A DNA stretch of 64,000 nt from Oncomelania hupensis. Taxonomy: Eukaryota > Mollusca > Gastropoda > Littorinimorpha > Pomatiopsidae. The stretch covers positions 64,657,269 to 64,721,268 of the forward strand of contig CM072517.1 of assembly GCA_036898135.1 (NCBI GenBank), given 5' to 3'. Both the position numbers and the translations under genes were made by a program. Of the stretch, positions 1 to 9,929 are shown piece after piece. Below the pieces are notes generated by a model that did not search any database, was not told the origin of the DNA, and saw only the letters and a program-made list of their open reading frames with translations. How positions within the stretch are numbered: position 1 is the stretch's first letter; every line of letters begins with the position of its first letter.

Positions 1-1371
1 CTAGCTACAATCATTTTCGATGGCTATGTTGATGGCCCAAGTACCAAAGATGTTGCCCATCTTCGAAGAAGCAAAGGCATGGTTGGGAGACATGTAGCCT
101 TTGATCCTAACATGATCCTCTGCGAGACGAAGGAAATATTCTTGGCCAACTGCGAAAACAAACCGGAACAACAGTCTGTAATAACATTCTTTTTGCCCAT
201 GCATTCTGTGGATACGACACGACATCTCATCACTTCAACATCTCAAAATCACTCACAGTCAAGAAGCTTGATTCAGGAGAGCTTCTGGATGAGACTAGAG
301 TATTCAATGATAAGATGTCAAGTCATGATTCTGTTGCAGCGGCTGGTGAGAGGGTATTTGTTCACCTGTACAGTGAAAAACGTTCTGATACCTTGACCAA
401 ACTGTGGTTTGTCAAATATGAGCAAACAGTGTCTGCAAGCCATACACAAATCCAAGCTAAAGTGCTCCCCCAACAGCAGCAGCAGCTGAATTCCATGCCT
501 ACAGAACATTCTACCAAGTCCAGGAGTAGCTGAGTCTAGACAGAGACCATGGTCTATCACCAATGGATTGGGAATGGAAGTTACAGGAGGGTAAGCTACT
601 TCCAATCATAACTAATAAGCCAGCTTCTCCATAGGATATTTTGAATGTTATCCGCTACTGCTGCTAGAAAGACTGCTCTACTGGCAGATGCAGATGCAGA
701 AATATTCTTGGCCAACTGCGAAAACAAACCGGAACAACAGTCTGTAATAACATTCTTTTTGCCCATGCATTCTGTGGATACGACACGACATCTCATCCCT
801 TCAACATCTCAAAATCACTCACAGTCAAGAAGCTTGATTCAGGAGAGCTCCTGGATGAGGCTAGAGTATTCAATGATAAGATGTCAAGTCATGATTCTGT
901 TGCAGCGGCTGGTGAGAGGGTATTTGTTCACCTGTACAGTGAAAAACGTTCTGATACCTTGACCAAACTGTGGTTTGTCAAATATGAGCAAAAAGTGTCT
1001 GCAAGCCATACACAAATCCAAGCTAAAGTGCTCCCCCAACAGCAGCAGCAGCTGAATTCCATGCCTACAGAACATTCTACCAAGTCCAGGAGTAGCTGAG
1101 TCTAGACAGAGACCATGGTCTATCACCAATGGATTGGGAACGGAAGTTACAGGAGGGTAGGCTACTTCCAATCATAACTAATAAGCCAGCTTCTCCATAG
1201 GATATTTTGAATGTTATCTGTTGCTGCTGCTAGAAAGACTGCTCTACTGGCAGATGCAGATGCAGAAAGCACGGACTTACGTGCACCATAGCTTGTGGAG
1301 AATGCCGTGGAGTCAGCTGCACAAACTCTGTGGTCCAGCTGGATGACGAGTCGGATTCTGAGAGCGACTAA
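1..1371 (+). pseudogene. Broken, partial copy of a conserved invertebrate protein with C-terminal CXC-type Cys cluster
   Basis: The reading starts beyond the left edge. Frame 1 (1-~185) reads FDGYVDGPSTKDVAHLRRSKG and then EIFLANCENKPE. Frame 3 (189-533) continues with LFAHAFCGYDTTSHHFNISK and AAGERVFVHLYSEKRSD. After further frame changes come SPMDWEWKLQEG (~558-593) and, at the far end (1243-1371), RCRCRKHGLTCTIACGECRG followed by an acidic Asp/Ser tail and TAA at 1369-1371. These motifs, in this order, match a multicopy uncharacterised family I know from cnidarian and mollusc proteomes, whose Cys-rich end resembles the tesmin/TSO1 CXC motif. The central part is missing, frames shift, and TAG interrupts the block at ~529-533 and again near 1198 and 1231. 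It is therefore dead. Function is unknown. A nuclease-like N-terminal half is only a suspicion. Confidence 0.6.
133..1268. repeat. Tandem duplication, two copies of a 566 bp unit
   Basis: The block beginning GAAATATTCTTGGCC at 133 recurs at 699 with only scattered substitutions. Both copies end in the same stretch (CTGGCAGATGCAGATGCAGA), so the unit is 566 bp in direct tandem order. It lies inside the CXC-family pseudogene, so unit 1 runs from the Cys-rich end back into the middle of the same coding sequence. High identity between the copies suggests the duplication is fairly young and came after the coding frame broke, because the stops are shared. Confidence 0.9.
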
Positions 1372-1900
1372 GGTAGACCACTTCTATATTCTACTGGAAA
1401 ACTAATCAATTTCCTGGGTTTTTCTGTTTTTCTTTATTTCGTGTGTCTTCCTTTTAACTAATCTTTTTTCTCTTGTGAATTAAATAGAAGTCGACTTTTA
1501 CAATCGAGATCAAGATTTTTAAGATGATCGGAATTTCGCATTTATACCCCTATGTTAAATAAATTTTAATCCACAGTCAGAACTAAAACTGACACAGAAA
1601 GCGTTGAAACAGATTTTCGGAGTGTATATGTTAAGAGCTTTCATTTGACATGCAACATGATATGGTTTTGAATTAAATGTTTATTTCAAGTAATCTCCCT
1701 TTGACGTTTTGAGGTGTGAAAAAACATAAGCACCAAAAATCATGTTTCAGACCCCTTTTTTTTACTGGGACTTTTTATAGGTATTTCCTCATTACTTAAA
1801 GAATATTTTTTACTGCATAGCATTTTTATAGGAATTAGTTGCTTATTTGGCTATTTATTTTATTACTGGGACTGGACTATTATAGCAAAAAGGGTGAAGA
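1372..1900. other. AT-rich spacer with no recognisable gene
   Basis: The stretch is AT-rich with T and A runs. No reading frame of note and no repeat shared with the rest of the window was seen. Confidence 0.6.
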
Positions 1901-2563
1901 AAGCTGCACTACGCTTCAGACCATGGAAACTCGAAACAACCCAGCGTCACACCCTCCGATTTGGTGGTGCTGTTTCTGACTGTGGCTCCCATTATTCAAA
2001 GTGGCGAGGTGGAGATGAATCCGTGACCGAATGAAAATTATGTAACAACGCCGACGAAGGCGTTCACACCGACAGCAACGGCGGTGACAGCAGAGTGTTG
2101 GTAGCGATCGAAAAAGTATTTCAAGCCGTCAATCGCATCGATAAACAGCAAGTGAATAATGCCCAAGCTGTGACCATCAAACTGAACCAGGCGGAGAAGA
2201 ATCTAGATGAGAGACTTCAGGCTTTGGAAAGCGACACAGAGAGAATTTGTGGAGATATTGTGAGATGAGTGCCAAGCTGGAAATGATCGAAGAGAAAACC
2301 AAGAGCTAAGGAAAAAAGTGGATAGTCTTGAAACGAAACTACAGAAAGTGGAAATGATGAGTGAGCGCCTGAACAAGAAAGGCACACGGCAGGACATGGC
2401 AGAACATAATTCAAGACGTCACAACCTAGTATTTAACGGAGTGCCGTCGGCGCCAGGGGAATCACTAGAACCTTTGGAAAACAGGTTTGGAGTCATCATC
2501 ACCAAAACCATGAAAGTCACCAGAGAAAGTGGTTTTGAAGGCGTGATTAGAGCTGGCAGATTT
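1901..2563 (+). pseudogene. LINE ORF1 fragment: 2A-like leader, coiled coil, start of RNA-binding domain
   Basis: Frame 2 from ~1922 reads HGNSKQPSVTPSDLVVLFLT and then VAPIIQSGEVEMNP before TGA at 2024-2026, the outline of a 2A-like peptide. Next comes a heptad-rich stretch in shifting frames (VLVAIEKVFQAVNRIDKQQV, LDERLQALESDTERI, ELRKKVDSLETKLQKVEMMS), a clear coiled coil. It leads into AEHNSRRHNLVFNGVPSAPG (~2399-2458), the entry to the RRM-type domain of L1/Tx1-like and related LINE ORF1 proteins. ORF1p coats the element RNA as a trimer and works as a nucleic-acid chaperone. The frame is broken by stops and at least two frameshifts, and similarity ends near 2563 (IRAGRF). No ORF2 follows, so this is a dead fragment. 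The clade is not resolved. Confidence 0.65.
1961..2029 (+). other. Degenerate 2A-like ribosome-skipping peptide
   Basis: Codons 1961-2029 give LVVLFLTVAPIIQSGEVEMN, then P, stop, P. The canonical 2A end is D/E-V-E-x-N-P-G|P. Here the Gly codon (GGA) reads TGA at 2024-2026 while the flanking Pro codons are kept. 2A-like sequences are known at the N-terminus of some invertebrate LINE ORFs, which fits the ORF1 that follows directly. Confidence 0.65.
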
Positions 2564-3200
2564 TTTGTAATCTCAGCATTAATATTGATAGTTTTATTTT
2601 TCCACAACTCGATTCTTTTGTTTTCCAACAGGGTTTCACAAGGTACCACAGATACCTATAAAACCAGGGTACCCCAAGGGTCAGCAGACAGCAATACACC
2701 ACTGGGGGAATGGAATGATTCTCAGGCGGAACATTATCGGAGGAGGATGTGTCACGTATCACACCTGGTTGCCACTTAGGCTTTGCTGAATTGCATCTTC
2801 TGCTGGCGAGACTTAAACGGGCTTGCACGTACTTGCACTCTGCTGTCCTGAGATGCCTCACCGCTTTACTGCTTGCGACTGCTGCGCCGTTGCCTTACCT
2901 TTTTGAGATCGGATGTCCTAATGGCTTTGGCGCTACCTGCTCCTTTGGTGAATATTTTATAGATTTTAAAAAGTTTTTAAGCTTTCGTAACCTTTTTTAG
3001 CTAGGAATTTGAGATGTTTGGGTCCTCATTGGAGATCGGTTTTGATACGTTTTTGATAGGTTTTGAATTAAATCTTTAAACCTCGGTTTTGACAGATCCT
3101 GGTTAAATTTTTGGACTTTGAGGCGCATCGCCGCGAAGAAAAGGGGTGGAAAGGATCACCCGGTTACTCAAAACAAAACTGAACTGAGAGACGATGACGT
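2564..3200. other. Spacer with acceptor-like block also found at 5.25 kb
   Basis: 2570-2640 (AATATTAATATTGATAG ... TTGTTTTCCAACAGGGT) closely resembles 5246-5312. Both end in a pyrimidine tract plus CAG|GGT, like a 3' splice site or the junction of a shared repeat. The remainder to 3200 shows no gene. The open frame over 2749-3000 has no recognisable domain. Confidence 0.45.
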
Positions 3201-3259
3201 TGGTAAACGGAACTCGCAGGACGGTGGGGGCGTTGCTCTCTGACTGAATAATTTGGCCG

Positions 3260-5140
3260 TTAGTGCGGACCCCGGGCCCTCTTCTCCTTGGTGGAAGAGT
3301 GACCAGGAAACACTCTCTGATTCCTCTTTCTCTCGTCCATCCCGGAGGAGACTGATGATAATTCTATGGAGGATGGGGTTGCTCCCACCCCCTTGGACGT
3401 TTGTTCGGGAGCGGTCGTTAGTGCTGTCCCCTGGCTCTTTTCCTCTAGGTGGATGGGGGCCATGATCCATCTCTCTCGTGCATTCCGGAGGAGATTGAGG
3501 GTAACTTTATGGAAGAGAGGGCTGCTCCGTCTTCCTCAGGTCCTTGCTCGGGAGCGGAGTCCCTTGATTCTGGTCCCACGCTCGAGGAGGTGGTACACCT
3601 GGTGACCCCTCCAGTGGCTGCTTCGAGTGACCCCCCCCCCCACTCCCCCGTTGGGTCAAGCGTGGTCTACTGTTACCAGTAGAAGAAAGAACAAAATGAG
3701 ACGACCCCTGGGGCCGACTCGCACACCAAATTACGGTCTTTGTCAATTTGCGGTAGTTATTAGACAAAAAGGTGATACCACTTTGGTTTCATTCAAATCA
3801 TTTGGTTGGAAGCTGGCAGACCTCTTGCGCGGTTCTGTGGGCGCGGTGGACAGGGTAAGACCCCTATATGTAGATGAAGGTTTCCTCATAGGTTGTAAAA
3901 CCTTGACGCAGTAACAGAAACTGATTGAACGTTCGCAGGTGGGCCAGATTATGATAGCATTAACCCAGTGCCGGTGGTGGAGGGGGTTGTCTCTGGCATC
4001 CCCCCCATCCACCCCCACCCCTCTCCCCCATCGTGCCGGTGGAGGAGATACTCGAAAAGTGCAATGAATCGGTGGACCCGGGTGGTACCGTCCGCACCTG
4101 CAAGGTTAGGAAATTCCAACGCATCCTCCGGTCAGATGGACAGCCGTCCACCGCGGTTAGGGTGACAGTCGAGGCGATGACGCTGCGGCAGCTCTCCTTC
4201 TCAATTGTAGGGAGTTCCTGGTGACTCCTTACGTGGCAACGGCACTTAGGTGCTACCGGTGTCAAAGATTCAGGCACATTCGAAAAAATTGTAATTCTGC
4301 GCAGATTTGTTCTTCCTGCAGGGCTGCCGGTCACTCGGGGGCCGTTTGTAGAGCCGTAGGGCGAACTTGTGCCAACTGTCGTGGTGACTACTCGGACGCT
4401 AATCATAACTACCCTACTCGCAGTGAGCGCCTGTTGGCGAATGAATTGCGAGCGGCGACAATTCATGCCACGAGCGCAGGCCTTATGCCTGGCCAATCAA
4501 AAAATTATGTCTGAGTCGGCGAGTGGGGACGTGGCCTCGGGCGTGTCGGGCGGCGTTGCAGCTCTTGCGGGGGTGTTTGCTCCACCCCGTTCCCTCCCTA
4601 GTGCTTGGAGTGGTTCTCTCTGACGCTTGGCGGCGGGGAGCGAGAAAGGGGATACAGTTACAGCCCAGCCGGTCACCGGGGTGGGTTCGGGATCCTACAC
4701 AGAGCCTGTGAGGTTGGCACCTGGTGCCAAAAACGACCCTTGGGTGGCTATTCACAGGCTCGAACGCCTTGTCGAAAGACTGATCCAGTCCGTTGTGGAC
4801 CTTGTCGAGATGGTCCGTGGCCGAACGGCCGGGGCACCGGTTGCTCCTACCCAAAAACAGTTTGGCGCCGACGTCCTGTACGCCGAGTGCGATTTGGGTC
4901 CCAGAGCTCCCTCTCTGGTGGCCGTGCACAAGGCCATTCCCCTCGGGAGGTCCCGGCGGCGGTTGCCAGTTCCGACAGGGGCGGTGGAGGCGGTGGTGGG
5001 TCCGCCGCCCCTAAAGAAGTGGGCCCATGTGGTTATCCTGACCTCAGTGCTATTAGTGAACTGTTGGCCCAGTTCGATGCCCGACTTAGATCGGGAGAGA
5101 TAACGCTAGATGGCCGAGCCTGCGTAGGTAACAGCTCGCC
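3260..5140 (+). pseudogene. Gag-like ORF1 of a jockey-type non-LTR retrotransposon with CCHC zinc knuckles
   Basis: Frames are broken but colinear. 3684-3911 gives FAVVIRQKGDTTLVSFKSFG and then LLRGSVGAVDRVRPLYVDEG. 4033-4224 gives PVEEILEKCNESVDPGGTVR and VRVTVEAMTLRQLSFSIVGS. 4221-4514 gives the nucleic-acid-binding core: CYRCQRFRHIRKNC (from 4251) and CSSCRAAGHSGAVC (from 4308), both C-x2-C-x4-H-x4-C, then a third CANC motif. A later frame (4627-~4860) has a helical stretch (HRLERLVERLIQSVVDLVEM). This order (domain, knuckles, tail) is that of ORF1 nucleic-acid-binding proteins of jockey and related elements, which bind element RNA in ribonucleoprotein particles. At least two frameshifts (near 3990 and 4222) and stops make it dead. 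No reverse transcriptase follows. The piece is GC-rich compared with its AT-rich surroundings. Confidence 0.7.
3270..3600 (+). repeat. Imperfect internal duplication (~142 bp period) in a LINE ORF1 leader
   Basis: TCTCTCGTCCATCCCGGAGG at 3331 recurs as TCTCTCGTGCATTCCGGAGG at 3472. In one frame the copies read LSSIPEETDDNSMEDGVAPT and LSCIPEEIEGNFMEERAAPS, so the repeat was once coding. It sits at the 5' end of the gag-like pseudogene and suggests a variable acidic repeat region upstream of the core. Confidence 0.6.
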
Positions 5141-5510
5141 TCATGCCACGCACTTCCCCTACCAGGAATTAGGCTGTTTCATACTTTAACCTCACTTACC
5201 ATGATGTTAGATCTAGTCCGTTTGCAATCTTGTCAGCTGAATATTTTCCCCAATATTAATATTGAAAGTTCTGGCTCTCCACTACTTGAATCTTTTGTTT
5301 TTCAACAGGGTGTCACATCGTGCAAGAGAGAGACTCAAGAAACCAGAATATCAAAAGCGTCAACAGAGAGCCATGATATGCGAAGACGAAAGAAAAGGCG
5401 ACAAAATGGGCCGTTCAAGTCTTCGTCCGATTGTTCATACTTATCACCACATTCTAGGTTAGCCTTATCTTCATTGACTGTTGTACTGTCCAGAATTAGA
5501 TCCATGATTA
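5141..5510. other. Spacer with shared acceptor-like block (5246-5312)
   Basis: The block is homologous to 2570-2640. The frame after CAG|GGT (SCKRETQETRISKASTES) is basic but unrecognised. No other feature was seen. Confidence 0.4.
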
Positions 5511-5732
5511 CCCAGGTCTATGTTTCCCCAGGTCTGTGTTCTCCCAGGTCTGTTCATCGGGTCGGTGTCCACCAAGGTTTATTTTCAACAGGTCTATATT
5601 CCCTCGGGCCTGTCATCCTCCAGGCCTATGTTAACTCAGGTCTATGTTCTCCAGGTCTTTATTCCCTGATGTTTAAATTCCCATGTTTCTATTCCTCCAT
5701 GTCTATGCTTGGCCTCTAGGCTATGCTCACCC
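5511..5732 (+). repeat. Degenerate ~18 bp minisatellite
   Basis: Successive variants of CCAGGTCTATGTTCYCC are repeated about a dozen times with drift. One more unit (CCAGTTCTATGTTCACCC) lies beyond the CT array at ~5969. The open frame across it is a by-product of the repeat. Confidence 0.75.
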
Positions 5733-5911
5733 CTCAAAAATGTATAAGTGCTATCGCCCATAGTGGCGTATCACCTAAAAAATAAAAAAAGAGATCGTTA
5801 GTTTTGGGGTGTTAAGGTCCAGGGTAGATAGTCAGATTACTAAGTGTTTTTAAAATGGTTTGTTTGTTAATCATCTTGGCAGCATACTTAATATCCCCTC
5901 TACTCCCGCCA

Positions 5912-5914
<3 letters not shown>

Positions 5915-5962
<48 letters not shown>
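5915..5962. repeat. (CT)n microsatellite
   Basis: Uninterrupted CT dinucleotides. Confidence 0.95.
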
Positions 5963-5966
<4 letters not shown>

Positions 5967-6223
5967 CACCAGTTCTATGTTCACCCAAATAAAAACCACT
6001 TTGCTTGCATAGACTACATTAAACTATAATTCTTCTTGCTCGATCTTTTGTGAGTAAGATGTATTTTGTCTCAAACACTAGCAATAACCCTTGTGGTATG
6101 TTATATTCTGCAGATCCAGGATGCCGATCATCTCTTCGCAAGCCAAAGCAAGTGGTCAAGTCCTAGAAAGTGACCATTCAAGTGCCCATTCAAGTGTTCA
6201 GTTTTTTGCTCAGGTCAAAGATG

Positions 6224-6334
6224 CATTGTCAAAAAGCAATGTTGTATTTTTTGCCAAGAACATTTAATGAAAAAATGTCAACCCATCTTCAACGAATTCA
6301 CAAAGAAGAGCTAGAGGTTGCTCAGATTGTATAA
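6224..6334 (+). pseudogene. Possible zinc-finger-like coding remnant
   Basis: One frame reads NEKMSTHLQRIHKEELEVAQ before TAA at 6332. The neighbouring frame just upstream reads QCCIFCQEH (~6237-6263). Joined by a single frameshift near 6263 they would give C-x2-C then H-x4-H, like the single fingers seen in many invertebrate repeat-derived proteins. It is short and frameshifted. AATAAA lies at 6649-6654, about 315 bases downstream. This call is weak. Confidence 0.3.
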
Positions 6335-7436
6335 ATTGTTTCTTATTCAATTGAATATTATGTTTTTTGCAATATTTGAATTTATTTCTATCCGTTGTTT
6401 TTTTTCTTACCTAAAGAGATGTCGTCAGTTTTTGTTAACAGTTTTAGTCGATGGACCAATTTCACTTCTCACTCCACCACCAACCCCCTCGGGAAAGATT
6501 GGTCCTAACAGCATTGTCACTTTAAAATAGTTCAAATTAAACTATGCATTATGACATGCCAATGGTGTACGTTCCTTTCTTTTAATTTTGTTGTTGTTAT
6601 TCATTCTGTATTTTGTTTACAAAAAAGTACTTGTCAGTTATTCATTGAAATAAAATTGTTTCAGACTAAATTTGATATATTTGTCTCGAGTGTTTGATAC
6701 GTTTTGAGTGTTTGCCTCCAGGTCTAAAGTTGATTACTCATTGCTTATAGGGTCCAGCGGATACGATGAGCCGAATGAGAGGACCTCATCTAGGTGTATG
6801 AGTTAGAGTATTACTTCACAAATAATGCTAAAACAATGTAGATTGGCCTATGGTCGAATAAATTTTGTGTCGAATGTCAAATACTGCAAATGCATACGAC
6901 TTTTTTTTGACTATGTATTCGCTCAAAACTCCACGCAAGATGAGTCCTAAATAGACAAAAATGACATTTGACAAATAATAATTTGTCCGGTCTCTCGCCG
7001 TCGACTGAGCAAGACATTGAAGTGGTCAAGTACTATTTTAACTAACACAACCTAAATACGTAATATGGAGTATACCCACGAGACCTCGAAAATGATACGT
7101 GAATTAAAGGCAAATTTATAGGGTACAAAATTATTAAATATTTGACAACATTTCTAAAGTTTCTAAGTTATTAATATTGAATTTACGATTCTTTGTTGTA
7201 TGATACATATAAATGAGATTGTTAAATTGGTCAACATATTTCTAAGGTTTGTTCGTATGAGTACTTTGAAGAGACCTTGGCTCTGAACTATGAGTGCTAT
7301 AATGTCCAACATTGATTTTAGAGATAATATAGTTTGATATTTCATATATTTTCAGTTTTTTCGATGATATTCAAAGTCAAGTTCATTGTAGGCCTTGCAA
7401 ATACTTAAAAAATTTTTTTATCAGGATTGCTTAGTC
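6335..7436. other. AT-rich spacer; short remnant of repeat A at 6745-6785
   Basis: A short stretch beginning TATAGGGTCCAGCGGAT matches the terminal segment of repeat A in reverse orientation. No gene was seen otherwise. Confidence 0.5.
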
Positions 7437-7535
7437 GAATTGGCGTCAGACTATGCCGTCCAAAGGTTGCAAGTGAGCGCCTTGAGCCGCTTGAGTTAGA
7501 TTCTTTATCGGCCAACATCTTGACCTGCCCAATAA
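7437..7535 (+). mobile_element. SINE1, 3' fragment
   Basis: CCGTCCAAAGGTTGCAAGTG ... GGCTTGAGTTAGATTC ... TATCGGCCAACATCTTGACC aligns with the 3' part of the full SINE1 at 21651-22110. The head is missing. Confidence 0.65.
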
Positions 7536-8225
7536 TTCATTTATTTAAAAATTATAAAAGTGTTGACCCTCAGGATACGAATAACCCCTTGGCAAACCAG
7601 ATTGTGGCCGATAAACTATCTCGGGGCAATGAAATGTCAGTGTCTGGATTTCAGGTTAATGATACAAAACATTGGAACATAATGAAACAGTGCCTCATTT
7701 GAATAGTAATGGCTATAAGACCCCCCCATTTACAGGAACACGAGCATCTAATTCCGTGAATGTCATCTACAAATCTTGTCCCAAAACCATTATCATCTTT
7801 TCAGGAGTATGGGTGCAAATACTTCAGGGACGTTGTATAGAAAAAATGACTACCTGACGTGATAACTAAGAACTAAGAACATGAATTTAAGCCACAAAAT
7901 GAATTTAAGCCACAACCCTGTGTACACATCTTTGAAGGTACACGTGAAATTTCAGCTCTGTCAGCCCAGCCATAAACGCTTGCGTTCTGTGTGCACATGA
8001 ATGAACATAAAGGTTTAATGTCTATAAAAACGATTGGTCATATGGCAGGCGGGGATAACCAAATCAGGGAAAGAGGGGTAGGGTCCTAAATCAACATTGA
8101 ACCACCAGAGCAATCATACTGCTAAAATGGACCGTAACAATGGAATATGCACATACTTCATTAATATTAAATTGAACTAGAAGGACACATCCCATATGAC
8201 TCACATGCTTCTTATGGAACTTGCA
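7536..8225. other. Spacer, nothing recognised
   Basis: No coding frame with a recognisable domain was seen. A small direct repeat (GAATTTAAGCCACAA, two copies) lies at ~7882-7914. Confidence 0.5.
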
Positions 8226-8230
8226 ATATT

Positions 8231-8310
8231 TGCTTTGGATCGTGGAGACTTGATCTGTTTAAAGCGGCTGACAATTGTTAAACACCCCAAGGTATCCACG
8301 ATCCAAAGCA
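8231..8310. repeat. 16 bp perfect inverted repeat at the LINE-B 5' truncation
   Basis: TGCTTTGGATCGTGGA (8231-8246) is the exact reverse complement of 8295-8310, separated by 48 bp. The right arm belongs to the LINE coding sequence (VSTIQSK region). The left arm is an inverted copy beside the truncated 5' end. Confidence 0.85.
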
Positions 8311-9846
8311 AGTCTGGAATATGCCTTACAGAAGAACAAGAAGTCTTGGATAGATGGATAGAGTACTGCTCTGACCTTTACAACCACACACCAAACGGAA
8401 ACCCATCAGTTCTAGCATGTCTCCAGAACGGAGAAGAAGAAGAAATCCTTCCAATTCTCAGATAAGAATTTGAGGCAGCAGTGCAATCGCTAAAGAAAGG
8501 GAAGTCAGCGGGAGTGGACAACATACCCGTGGAATTGCTTCAAGCAGGAGGAGAAGCGATGATTAACGCCCCTCACCATTATCTGTAACAAGATCTGGCA
8601 GAGTGAGGAGTGGCCTACACATGGATCCAGTCACTTGTCATCACTCTTCCCAAAAACGTTAACCTTCAGGAGTGTGAAAATTACAGCACCATCAGCCTCA
8701 TCAGCCATCCCAACAAGGTCCTCCTGAAAATAATAGTCAACAGATTGAAACCCCAAGCTGAACAAATCATAGCTGAAGAACAAACAGGATTCAGGGCAGG
8801 GCGAAGTACCACTGAACAGATTTTCAACCTCAGATTAATTTGCGAGAAATACGTACAGCACGAACAACATCTATAATGTGTTTGCAGACTTCAAGAAAGC
8901 CTTTGACCGAGTCTGGCATGCAGCTCTGTGGACAACCATGAGAGTGTACAACATCAGCCCTAAAATTATTAAAATCATCAACATCTTCCTAGAGCGCATC
9001 ATGTTAGATGCCCTTGCAGATCACGAAGGCATACTCAGCTTAGGGGGTAGAGCAATCTCCAACCTCCGTTTTGCGGATGACATTAATGGATTGGCTGGAG
9101 AGGACAACAACGTGAACAGCTGGTACAGAGGCTTGACACACCAGAGCCTATGGAATGGAAATGAGAGCAGAGAGGACCACAATGATGACCAACAACACCA
9201 ATGGCATCATCATGGACATCAAAGTCCAAGGCCAATCCCTCAACACAGTGCATAGCTTCACATATTTAGGAGCCATGGTATCATACAATGGGTCCAGTCA
9301 GGAAGTCCTCTCCAGGATCGCACAAACAACTGCTGCCCTGACAAGGTTGAAGCCCAATTGGAAAGGCATGACCATCAGTCCATATTCCAATGTAAGACTG
9401 CTGCGTTCCCTTGTCATATCCATCTTCCTATACGCTTGCGAAACATGGACCCTTACAGTAGGTGTACTACGAAGAATACAAAGCATGGAGATGAGGTGCT
9501 ACAGAAGACTTCTGGGTATTTCCTATTCCCAGACGAAGTCTGACAGACCACCACACAATGACATGCTCACAGTGGTGAACAAACGGAAACTCCTATGGTA
9601 TGGCCACGTCACAAGATCATCAGTCCTTTCAAAGACCATCCTGCAAGGCACAGCGGAAGGAGGCAGAAGAAGAGGGAGACAGGTAAAGAGGTTTGAGGAC
9701 AACACAGTCGAGGGTGGACTAGCTTGACACTGAGCGAAGCCATGAGGGTTGAGGAGGACAGAGAAAGATGGCGTATGTTGGTGAAACGATCTTCTGTGTT
9801 GCCCCAACGACCTTCGAGTTATGGGATAGGACAGGATAAGAATATT
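8250..9846 (+). mobile_element. LINE-B copy: decayed endonuclease/reverse transcriptase C-terminal half with GGATA tail
   Basis: The longest conventional copy of the family. In order: HPKVSTIQSKSGICLTEEQE, the RT fingers (KKGKSAGVDNIPVELLQAGG; IISLISHP-type block; EEQTGFRAGRSTTEQIFNLR), DFKKAFDRVWHAALW, the catalytic FADD at 9070-9081, and the thumb/C-terminal block (YACETWTLT, MEMRCYRRLLGISY, LLWYGHVTRSS). It ends in GGGATAGGACAGGATA. This is ORF2 of a non-LTR retrotransposon, which nicks the target and copies RNA into DNA on site. The exact clade is not assigned. Frames change near 8877 and ~9140 and stops occur at ~8463 and 8586. About 110 bp between the palm motifs (KIIKIIN to IFLERIM) present at 37081-37205 are deleted, so it is inactive. 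The 5' end is truncated and has an inverted repeat. Confidence 0.85.
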
Positions 9847-9929
9847 TAACATGAAAATGAATGCCCATAAAGAAATAAATGAAACTGGTAGTAAAATGTA
9901 AATGAATATCGACTTTGATCTTTCTATGC

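Noticed and set aside
2547..2861. 104-codon minus-strand frame
   Set aside because: Overlaps the LINE ORF1 remnant, with no recognisable domain or conservation.
4483..4929. 148-codon minus-strand frame opposite the gag remnant
   Set aside because: Shadow of the + strand gag-like sequence, with no domain of its own.
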